Source of the DNA: Talinum fruticosum
Taxonomy: Eukaryota; Streptophyta; Magnoliopsida; Caryophyllales; Talinaceae
Direction of reading: 5' to 3'
Length of the DNA: 64,000 bases
Assembly: GCA_021018815.1 (NCBI GenBank)
Contig: JAITYX010000052.1
Span: forward strand, 548,501-612,500
Shown: piece by piece, positions 1 to 10,001 of the stretch
Numbering within the stretch: the first letter of the stretch is position 1
Layout: every line of letters begins with the position of its first letter
The notes under the pieces: model-generated
Told to the model about the DNA's origin: nothing
The model's database searches: none
The model's input: only the letters and a program-made list of their open reading frames with translations
Made by a program: the position numbers and the translations under genes

Positions 1-350
1 TCCATCTCCACCGCTCACCTACTTGTTTTCTCTTCAAAAATTATAAAGCATTCTTATTGCATGGTAGAACAATTAATTTTTCGATAGAACAAGACATGAC
101 ATGTCTAGTTGACACATATTGGTAAAAACAATAGTTATATAATGTTTTATGTATCACAATTACCTTTTTCATATTTATTAGTTGTAATTGTAAGGAGGAC
201 TGTATTTGGATGTCAATAAGACAACTAATAGTGGTGTGTGCCATACAAATGTAAGATAACGTTAATATTTTAAGGTGCAAGCACAGTTTTTGCTTATTCG
301 AAATGTGTTGGCGAGCGTCCAAGGAGTTAGCTGGTGCTTATAGCATGATA
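1..350. other. no gene recognised at the left edge
   Basis: AT-rich sequence. I see no supported coding exon. The bases just before 351 end in AG and could be an intron 3' end feeding the NFU-like exon that follows. Earlier NFU exons could lie to the left of the window or be lost. Confidence 0.4.
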
Positions 351-740
351 GGAGCATGTGGGAGTTGCCCTAGCTCAACAACCACCATAACCATGGGTAT
401 TGAACGAGTACTCCGGGATAAATTTTGGTGATGTAGCCAAGGATGTTCAACAAGTTAATGATGAGAAACTAAATAAAGCAATTTTTGAGGTAGGCACTTT
501 TAGTTGTAACTTGTATAATCTGGATCAGCTTGTTAGCTTCTATTATTTGTCTGATGCTATGCTATGCTGTAGGAGGTAAATTGAGACTTGCTATAAAGAA
601 CTACGGCAGAGTGGTGGATGTACTAGCCATTGTGGACGGGGACTGCACTGTGAGGTACGATGGACCACAGACCATAGGCTCCAGAATCAAGGCCACTATT
701 AAGGAAAGGTTTCCATACATTCATAAACGTGGTTTTTACC
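351..740 (+). pseudogene. NifU-like (NFU) iron-sulfur scaffold gene remnant
   Basis: Two blocks match plant plastid NFU proteins, which assemble Fe-S clusters for photosystem I and other plastid proteins. Block 1 (351-489) reads GACGSCPSSTTT followed by MGIERVLRDKF; the CxxC pair is the cluster-binding motif. Block 2 (from 573) reads RLAIKNYGRVVDVLAIVDGD then CTVRYDGPQTIGSRIKA, which matches the second, cysteine-free NifU domain. A possible GT-AG intron (about 490-572) separates them. The copy is broken. An extra T near 425 (AAATTTTGG where the frame needs AAATTTGG) puts the following block in another frame, and a few codons appear lost just after 573. The upstream part of domain 1 and a transit peptide are not visible. 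It could be the tail of a larger decayed copy. Family recognition is by eye. Confidence 0.72.
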
Positions 741-1007
741 GGCTAGCTAAGCGATGCTCGCTTCTCTGAATTCACTATGTCCTAGTCCATAGGCTCATTC
801 CTTAAATGGGTACTTGCTTATTGAATGGTATGGATTGCACAATTGCTGTGCACCAGTTCTTTCACCATCAGATTGTTGGACTATCTGTGATAATATAAGA
901 GATAACATCGAATAGACAAGTACATTTTCAGTTTTACTGACAAAATTATGTCATCAAACATGAAATATCAGAATTACGATCTAATGGTGTTAGATCAGTG
1001 TGCAATT

Positions 1008-3069
1008 TTACATCTTATCCTTTCCCTTAACAGCCAAAATGATTGATTTCAGCCATCGCGAAAAGTTGCTTAAGAAGGGTGTATAGACAAAATAACAAGT
1101 GATGGTCCAGCTGACGAGACCCTGCACATCACAATCAACTCTTCATATATACCTTGACGAGTAATAAATAGATTAAAAGATGTACCAAGAATATTTGTTT
1201 TTGAGTAACCTCGCCAAGAATGTGTACATCTGCTTCAGGATAGTACCATAGATGAAAATACCTGTGAATTAGCAGGAGCAAATTTTGTTAAGAATAGTGG
1301 AGTTAAGAAGATATCTGTGTCTTTGAGTCTAAATATGTAGGCTTTACTTCATAAGTGGAATTTCAGCCAGTGGGCAGGTGAGGCCCACTATGCACGCCAG
1401 GGCAAAACCAAGCCATGTCCCATCTGCTAGAAACCATATGAATTCTGCAGCTGCAAACAATGCATAGGCCTCAATGTTGGAGGGTACTCTTGAGTTGTAC
1501 AACTGGGCACTTAGTTCAATGAATAACACCAATGATCTGTGATGTGAATAAATAACAGAGAAATACAAGAGTCCATGTCATTGTTGGGGAAAATTTATCG
1601 AGTGCATAGTATATTGGAAAAAAAGCTTGACTTTTATTTCCCTTGGTTTCCCCAGCATGACTACGCAACTTGGTCCAGATTTTAGAAGCAGTCGATATTT
1701 ATGCACATTGATTCCGTGAAGTTTGGGAAGTTGTTCTAACATCTCTAAGTGACAAAACTATAACATCATGCGTGAAGGAAAAAATGAAATGGGGCACACT
1801 TTTGATACCTTGCCTTCTTTTTTTTTCTTTTTTTGGGGGGGCGCTGTTTCATATAAAGTTATTAATGCTACATCGTGCAGGTTTTTCAATTGAAGGAGAT
1901 GTACTCATCTGTGAAATGTTGTACTTGATTGTTACCAATAAATTTAAATTTTTTGGCCGGTGTGGGCAGGTTTAGAATCTCAGTGTTCCATGGTGGGTCA
2001 GTTTTTTATTGGAATAACATGCACCTTCCATAGATGGCTGATACGGTACTGTATTGATAAGTGATAATCTGGGTTTAGTAAGATACACCAGTACAACTAT
2101 TAGATGGCTTTCTCACACGGTGGTTCACCTTCCCCTGGCATATTATCAGAGAATAAGCAATTACAAATTGAATTCAATAACTTAGTCCAGGTTTGATGCT
2201 TCTAACCGATTGTCTTGTTGTTTTGGTATTTTGTTTTTTTTTCCCCACCTTAAACTGAGTATGTACTTTTGTAATGTTGTATGCAATAATATTCATACTG
2301 AATTTGTAATTTTATGGTGCTTCATCACCTGGATTATCTGACGTGATCAAAGTAGTTGTTTTTTAGCTCACGTGGACTGTTTAAAAGTAAAAAAGTAGTT
2401 GATTTTTAGCTCATATGATAGTTGTACATACAGCTATTTATAGAACGGTGTTTTCTTGCATTTTATGACACTCGTTTTGGTGTGGTGAGTGGTTCATTTT
2501 CATCTTACATGTCGATCTTATAGAGTTGCTTGTTTTCCCTTGGATGTTCAATCAATTGATTCTTATGAGAGCCATCGAAGGGTGAAGGCACTGATGAACT
2601 CTTCGTTTTTTCCGAGGAAGGTGCCAGGAAGGGTCTTCTTAGCCACGTTGATATCGGGAGATAATTCTTAATGTGTCTATATACTCTGGCATCGAAATAA
2701 TTCGCAGAAAAATGCAATTGCAACAATGCAGGTCTATGCTCCATATGGAAGAAAGAACCAGGAAACAAATATGCTGGCAAGTGCTCTACAAGTAATCATA
2801 CTAGTTGCCCTGGTATGTGTACTCGTGTGGTCAAGTATTTGTCATTTTAGATCATCCTTATGGATGGATGTAAATTGAGTGGATAAGATCATAAGTTCAT
2901 GATATATATGGGTTACTTACAGTAGCGAAACAGCTGTTTTGACAAAGCTTCCCTCTGTATTTACGTTAGCATAAGCTCTTTCATCCAAATAGAGTTGTAA
3001 CAGCCCAACCGTGCAGTAGAACAGCCCTAGCAGGAAAGGAACCTGAGCCAACCGTTAAACTATTGGATT

Positions 3070-3105
<36 letters not shown>

Positions 3106-3462
3106 ACAACAGTAAAGCAGAAAACGAGGAGAAGAGGAACATCAAGAAATTGAAGTTACCCAGATGTTGGTGTGTAGAGGGCCAACGTTGAGAGCACAAT
3201 TCTGGTAAACTACTAGGTTGACCCTCGAATGGAGACCATCAATGAGAGGTCCCAAAAAGAAACCTGAACCAAACAACGACAGAGCAATTGATGGCCAAGT
3301 AGTATTTGGTCTTGATCTACTATTACTACTCTGCTTCTTGAGGCTGCAGTGGGTGGGTTTGATCGCATTTGTGAGGCAGGTTGATCTCCTCAGTGGTCTT
3401 GTGTAGTGATGTAAAGGATCATGAGGCAACGCATGTGAGCAAAGGGCCAACTGATACTGCAT
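1008..3462 (-). CDS. polytopic membrane protein, INSIG-like topology, five exons, 259 aa
   Basis: Five exons join in frame: 3462-3160, 3042-2921, 1536-1348, 1261-1210 and 1121-1008, all with GT-AG borders, giving 259 codons and a TAA stop at 1008-1010. The first 55 residues are basic and rich in S, T and H, possibly an organelle-targeting segment. Hydrophobic segments follow: one near residues 56-75 ([19 protein letters not shown]), one near 102-120 ([19 protein letters not shown]), and two or three more in exons 3 and 5. Conserved-looking motifs are [44 protein letters not shown] and the C-terminal [10 protein letters not shown] recall closely similar uncharacterised plant proteins. The resemblance to INSIG sterol-regulator proteins is by topology only, so no function is claimed. 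The start at 3462 is the first ATG after an in-frame TGA. Intron 1 holds a (GA)n repeat and intron 2 is about 1.4 kb. No defect is visible. Confidence 0.8.
3071..3103. repeat. (AG)n microsatellite
   Basis: About 16 uninterrupted AG units inside intron 1 of the membrane-protein gene. On the gene's own strand this is a polypyrimidine CT tract 28 bases or more upstream of the exon 2 acceptor. Confidence 0.95.
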
Positions 3463-3674
3463 TTGCGGATATTTGCATTCAACAATCTCCAGTGAGGCGA
3501 GGTGTCACGGCGTCCACTTATAGCTCAAGGTCAGTTTCATGGAGAGGTTTCATTAGTGTTAACACTCTGTGCAGTCATTTGAAGAAGGTTCCTCTTTCAG
3601 TGGTACTGAAGAAGCTCTTATCCCCCAATCCATATATATTGTGTGGTCCCCCTAAATCGAATCCGAGTTCCTGA

Positions 3675-3994
3675 GCCACACACACATACAAATACAACCT
3701 ATCACTACGTGTCTACGTTGAACGTCCACTACTAATTCAAACAAAGACAACTCAACCTGGCGATGTCTTCCTTGAATTATATCAAGCATAGTAGTTTGTG
3801 AAGGATAGGCTTAGTTTATTTCTCTTATTATATGGATATCATCATATATCATATATATCATATGTATTGTGAGGTGCAAACTAAAAGAAATATTAAACAA
3901 ATATATTTAATTAATATAAGTGATTTGTTTACTAATTAACTTAATTTGATAATTGGTTATAAAAAATCATATATTATACTAATTAATATATAGG
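3675..3994. other. intergenic, AT-rich
   Basis: Low-complexity TATCATA-type runs near 3838-3870 resemble those at about 7400-7440. No coding sequence seen. Confidence 0.5.
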
Positions 3995-4245
3995 GTTATA
4001 GACACTTTAATATCCTATATTATCGACAAATGATAGAAAATAATAAATTACTACCTAAAGTATATTATAATGTTGTTTAATTGTAAAAACTTTCCTTTCA
4101 TATATATATATATATACCATAAAAGATAACTTTACAACATTATACGATAACTCAAGATAGTAATTTATTATTTTCGATACTTGAGGAGTATTTTTATCAT
4201 TTGTCGATAGTATAGAGTACTTAAAGTATCAATTTTCCTTATATA
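3995..4245. mobile_element. foldback MITE-like element
   Basis: A long imperfect inverted repeat. The left arm (about 3990-4095) includes ATCGACAAATGATAGAAAAT and AATAAATTACTA. The reverse complement of the right arm (about 4120-4250) reads almost the same, with ATCGACAAATGATAAAAAT and AATAAATTACTATC. A (TA)n loop sits at about 4102-4116. There is no coding capacity. Termini are near ATATAGGG on the left and CCTTATAT on the right; a TA target duplication is possible but cannot be told apart in TA-rich flanks. This is typical of a short non-autonomous DNA transposon that can fold into a hairpin. Confidence 0.7.
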
Positions 4246-5390
4246 TGAAGAGTGATATGAAGAGCGAGTTTACTAGTTGATGGACCAATTTTGTTGGTAA
4301 AGATATGAAGAGTGAGTTTAGTAAAATATTTATTTGACATATAAATATACTTGGAAGAACTAAGAATGAATTATTGATCCTAAAATAAGCATCAATACAT
4401 TTGACCACATAATAATAATTATTATCCTGAGGTATAAACATCAAAAACCTATTTTTTTTCCCTACCAAAAGACCTCAGCACCAAGTCCCAAAAACTTATT
4501 ATTTTTACTTCTACCTTTGTCTACTGCACTCCACCTCTCTACACAATACCCCCAACCATGATTGCAATAACACTTCCCCTTCAAATCTGATACACTCAAC
4601 TTCTCTACTGCATACTCCAAATAATCATTGCAACACCTCCAAATCTGATACATAAATTAAATGTGATGTTGAATCTTTGCTCATCTATCCCATGCAATAA
4701 TCTAGCAAATGAATAGGAACATAAAGGAAGGGAGAGAGATAAAAGGATTGAGTCATCATCTTCTTTACTCTTCTTCATCTCAAGCTTCAAACGTCTATTG
4801 TTGAGCATTTTCATTAAGGAAAGAAATAAGAACAGAGGTAGAAAAGTATAAGAAAGGAGTAAATACAACAAACAACAAGACATCAACTCTAATCATCTTC
4901 ATTAAGATGGGTTTCTTTCTCCTCCTCACTGTATATCCTCCAACTAAAATGAATTTTGTAAGTGTGCTTGTGGATTGATTTCATGAAATTGACACATGCA
5001 TGTGTTTTTGGAGTGGTTCCTCGATACAAATATGGTAGGAGGAAGTTCGAAAAGAAGAAGAGTGGAAACATGACGTCACCATCTACTTAGTTGAACTTCT
5101 CTTTTTATTGTTATAATTTCATGCATAAACATAAGAGTTTACCAAACATGTTTAAATATTTGTGGAATCATGACTTTCTTGAGGATTGAAGTATGCTAGT
5201 GATATATATGCACTTAGTGTAGTGTTTTTAGGGATGAGTGATCAAAAATATTAACTCGAGTTGTGCAATTATAGTTTGAGAATTATTTGTCTTTGCATGA
5301 ATGTTTTACTATTTCTTGAACTAAGATGTGTTTTTGTGATACTTACAAGGTTGAAAATTTTCTAAAACAACCTTTCGTAGATAACCCACA
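4246..5390. other. intergenic, no gene recognised
   Basis: AT-rich, with a short repeated phrase (ATATGAAGAG, at about 4244, 4256 and 4302). Reading frames of 60-93 codons on the - strand between 4229 and 5071 are low-complexity and match nothing I know. Confidence 0.4.
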
Positions 5391-6857
5391 AAGAAAAAAC
5401 ACAAAAGGAAACAAAATTAAAAAGGGAGGGTTTTGGAGCTACTGCCACTCGCCATAGGTGCCCTCATGGTCGTGGCGCAGCCCGTGGTGGCTACTACAAC
5501 CTGCCATTCGTCATGGGGAGGTTCGTGATGACCTCTAGAGCCAACCATTGACCCACATTGGCCATGGGAGTGCACGTGGTGGCCTCCAAAGCAATCTTGG
5601 ACCCCACAACCTGTGCGCCTTGTACCGGGATCCTCGTGAGTCTTGTATTTTTGTGTCGGAAAGTAAATTTAAGTCTTTTAAGTGCGGTCTTAGACCTCAC
5701 CGAGGAATATAATAAACATATATGTAAAGAAATGAGAGAGATAACAAACATAATGTAAATTAAGACTTAATTCTTTGGGTTTGCGCACTTTACCTGTACA
5801 AAATCTAGGAAGTTGACATGAGATTATATTCCGATCTACGAGCAGCGACCTTCACTCCTATATCATGAGTGCTTACAGGTGGTAAATTTGTGTGTACACG
5901 TGAGTAGTTTTGAATCCCTATACCATGGTACATTAGGTCGGCTCACACTCAAAATACAAGGTGACGTATTCTAGTATAAGGGCAGTGACTTTCACGCGTA
6001 GATTACGAGTCCTCTCAGATAGAAAACTATGTACACGCATGTACATTGGTGCGGCTCACAGGCTTTAGTTCATAGACATCGGTTAAGTACCAGGGTACTA
6101 GCTCTTGCCCAAAGAAATTCAAAATAATGAAATTAAACTAAGTTTCAAGTTGAGAAGTGATTCAATCACATTGATGAAGAAAATGTGGATTACTTGAGTT
6201 CTATTGGAGTATGGTTTTCTCATTTGATTAAGAATGGAGTATGATAAGATTACCTTGTTAATGGTACTCAATTAGTAATATTATGATTATTAATTTAATT
6301 ATGTGATTGTTTTTACAGACATGTAAAGTTGTTTTGGTTCTTGGGAGGTAAAGGACTCCGATTGAGCGATGGTTGCTTATTTCCCTAGTTTTTTCATCTT
6401 TTCGGATCAAGAGTAAACGTAAGGTTCTTGACAACATTTACCATTTTGGAGGGCGTTTAGATGCTCTTTTAGTTACAAAGAACTTTATATACATTGGTTA
6501 CTTATGTGTACCTTTGAATTTGACAAGTAAACCTTATTCAGTGCTTGAGCATGTTTGCAACTAGAAGTATGTTGACATTTTTAAACTCTCTTATTTGGCT
6601 TCGGTGACCCCCACTAAGACTCCATTATTATTGTACATTTTTTATGTTGTAGGGTTATGTGAACCCAAAGTTTTAAATTTTGAAACTGTGTGAGCTCAAG
6701 ACTCGTCGTAACTTCTCTTTCAAAAAGTATTGTTAGCTCGACTCTCAAGAGTTTAAAAACACAATACGTTAGTCGGGTTATTTCCTAATTCAGCCTTAAA
6801 AATCCTTGAAAAGGCTCCTGGCGATGTGATGTCTCTACCCAATGGTCGGGTGTTACA
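5391..6857 (-). mobile_element. LTR retrotransposon fragment or solo LTR (minus strand)
   Basis: Read on the minus strand the element begins at 6857 with TGTAACACCCGACCATTGGG, a typical plant LTR start. It then runs through AT-rich sequence and a stretch at 5820-6100 that repeats phrases such as GTGCGGCTCACA and GTACACG. At 5440-5610 (plus strand) a GC-rich segment holds imperfect repeats of a GCCAT...GTGG phrase. The far end could not be placed: no TG/CA end with a matching target duplication was found, so 5391 is only a guess. No gag or pol reading frame is visible. Confidence 0.5.
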
Positions 6858-8085
6858 CATATATATTAAATGTCATATAGTTACTGCAGTGCCACATAAT
6901 AAGCATTTTATATGTTAATCATATATTGATTATACTAACTTTTAAAATATTTAGATAGTTCATGCATTTAATTAAGTTAAAAGATTGACGATATTTTGTT
7001 GTAAAATCACATATCATATGTTTATTATGTTGGATGTGTATATTTCTAAAATTAATTGTGAATAATATTATGCAATATTGTAAATTTAGATAAACTATTG
7101 TTTTTAGTTTATGGACATTTTTTGAGAAGAAATCTAAAATTTTAAACTTTAAAGCTGCAAAATAGAGAAAAGATAAATAATAAATTAGATATATAAATAT
7201 TAAAAATATTTTTAGATTAAATTACAAAAGTTAAAAGAAATATTTTTATATTAACTATTTAAAGAAAAATATATTCATTTATATTTTTTAATTTATTATT
7301 ATTTTTTATTGTTATAAATTAATTAAAAATAATAAAATAATAAAAATAACTAATTATAAAAACTAATTTAATTAATGTCTTTCATAACAAAAGATATAAC
7401 CCTAGTATATATCATATCATATATCATATATATCATACATATATATTAAAAGTTGAGTCTAAGTAATGTATGAGCGACTCGTAAGATCCCACGTAAGATG
7501 CCATATACAATGTCAAATGGGTATATTGAATACAATTTTAATTCAATTTATTGTTGACATTATTCACATGTTTACTTACTGTTTATAATAAATTAATTTA
7601 ATAAATTACTGTTTATAATTTAAAGAAACATATCTACTTTTTGTTTACAATAAATGATATACTTTAATAATTGTTATTTTTAAAAAATTATTATTTTTAG
7701 CTAAAATTAGTTATTATTATTATAAATTAATTAAAAATAATAAAATTAGAAAAAAGTAATTATGAAAATAAAATTAATTAATGTGTCATTGTAATAATAT
7801 AAGTTAGTTATTCCAATGCTGCATAAGCATTCTACTATTCGTTGTAGTTTCTATAACTCACAAATAAAAGTGACCTCGAATATTACGGTTTCAAGTATAA
7901 GAATCTAATTTAAGCGACTTAAATTAGGCCACATCCAATATGTGACAAAATTAAATAATGTAAACTAAACTAAAAAAACTAACAAGATGACACGGTTGTA
8001 ATTTCACTAATTAAAAATCTTATTAGTTAAGACGAGGCCTAGCATTGAGATGGTCGGTTGTATCGAGAAAGATCACACAAACCCT
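6858..8085. other. AT-rich intergenic DNA with a dispersed repeat
   Basis: Very AT-rich. The phrase TAATGTATGAGCGACTC and its surroundings (about 7455-7550) reappear in inverted orientation near 51765-51850, where TCGCTCATACATTA and TTGACAT are seen. This marks a dispersed repeat family present at least twice in the window. No coding exon seen. Confidence 0.5.
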
Positions 8086-8440
8086 CTTTTACTAAACCGT
8101 AAGATCTCACCAAGAGCAAAAAGAGGACCGCGAGACGTACTTAGCATCGACAATGTAGAAAGAATGGGGAAGGCCGCGTAGGCCATTGGTGAGATACTCT
8201 GGCGTGCTTATCGCGCACAAGTTCGATCTTGAGAGAACAAATTGATCAGTTACCAGATGGCGAATAAGTGGGGAGGGGAGAGAGAGAGAGTTACATGACT
8301 TCCCGGGCTCTGCGAGGGAGATCGCTGAAGTGCTTGTAGATGCTAAAGACTTGACCTTCGACCATCCATTGCTCTCTCTGCGTCGCCGTGGGGTTCACTT
8401 TCTTCCGGCGTCTCCATTGCCTCCGCCATCTGCGCAACCT
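8086..8440 (-). other. unidentified exon-like stretch, higher GC than surroundings
   Basis: The base composition jumps to coding-like values within AT-rich DNA. On the minus strand a short frame starts at an ATG at 8429 (MAEAMETPEESEPHGDAERA, then a stop at 8343). Further down, a frame with plausible amino-acid use contains LSRSNLCAISTPEYLTNGLR, and another begins MAYAAFPILSTLSMLSTS. I do not recognise a family. It could be the first exons of an unknown gene, a gene remnant, or transposon sequence. Confidence 0.25.
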
Positions 8441-8544
8441 AGCTTGATTCACTCTACTTGCCTAGGCACTTCGATGAAGCACCGTTATCCAGCTACTTGC
8501 CAAAATACGTTGACAAATTACCTCGCCCGTATTGTACCCTGAAA

Positions 8545-10001
8545 GTCCCTCCGTCGTATAGTTTGTAGGGTCTTTTTGTGTAACAATTTTACCCATTGAA
8601 TTATAAATTTATAGAATAATCCGTTTTATTTTACTCTAAGTTTTAAATTTTATAACTATCAACTATACTTTAAAAAAGGAAATAAATGAAGTCTATGACA
8701 TACTTTTAGTTTAATATTATCTAAGCTGTAAAAAAATAAAGTAAATTTATATTTTTTGACTATTAAAATTATGAATAGTTGTATTATAGTAAATGGAATT
8801 ATTTTAAGTATAATAAGTAAACTTGAAAAGTCATACAATCTCCTCTCCTCGTGTTTTGACATGTAGCCCTGCTTATTTTTTATTTTTTATTTTGTTCGAT
8901 GATTACTTAGGTAGAATCCTTATAAGGGTTGCTTAGTATTTGTGCAAATATTTATATATTTTTTCAAAAAAAAATCAAATTTAAAATATTTATTATAAGG
9001 TGATTAATTTGGTCTTATTGTCATTTATTTATTTAGGTGAATAATTTGGAGTCTATAGAAAGAGATAGAATGAAAATAAGTGAAGGTTATCACCTTTATA
9101 TAGAGGGAAATCAACAATACACCGTCTGTCAATGAAGTTAAAGATAAAACTTGATAAGTAAATACTTTTCCTTTCCAAAATATTTCCTATTTGCCATTTG
9201 AGCAAGGATGGAGCTAACAATTAGTCAAATTTAAATCAACCTAATTAGTAATTAAATTATTTTATGGTCATTTTAAAAATAGCTCAAAATTACCCCAATG
9301 TTTTTATACTAAACAATCGTGTTGTGGTTAATTAATATTCTTGTTAATATATATATGTTGTGATTAACTTTACATATATATATATATATATATGTTGTGA
9401 TTAACTTATATAATTTTCTTGATATGTATGAGTTATATATGTCATTGTGTCAGGCCTCTCCAACTCTAGGCATACCCTTCATGCCAAGTTGCCAATACAT
9501 TGCCATTGACTCCAACAAGGATCAACCAAGACAAAAAATCAAAATTGCATCAAAAGATCCTAGATGACTTTTTAGGCTTGACGTAGATTGAGTGCGATAA
9601 TGTTTAAAGACCATCTCTCAGAGTCTTTACAGGTTCAACACTTCAATTTACGACAATGAGGTTTTGGTCCAATAATTAGACCTAATAACATTAAATTTAC
9701 GTTTGAGTCCCCTTCCCTCATATTGTACTGCATGGGTCTTTAGCCTCTAAAAAAAGTTACGAAAACAAAACTTCAAAAAACCCCTGTAATTCATGGACTC
9801 TTCAAAGCAAACTTTTCCTCGGTGACACTGTATGCGGAGGCCATGGAAAGGAGTATTAGGCTCCGCCAAACGGCTCGTGGACAACAGTACCTCCAAACAG
9901 TCTGTACACTTGTACTCCAAACGCATTCACTTATCAGGGAAGAAATGGGAAAGAAACAAAGAAATCTAATAAAAAATGTTTTTAGTATTACAACAGGTTC
10001 T
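8545..10001. other. intergenic, 3' side of the hydrolase gene
   Basis: AT-rich. The phrase ATATATATGTTGTGATTAAC occurs twice (about 9349 and 9386), separated by a TA run, so it is a short local duplication. No coding exon recognised. The hydrolase gene's 3' UTR should lie just below 10002. Confidence 0.4.

Noticed and set aside
2505..2780. 91-codon frame on - between exons of the membrane-protein gene
   Set aside because: The exons on each side join in frame without it; no conserved motif.
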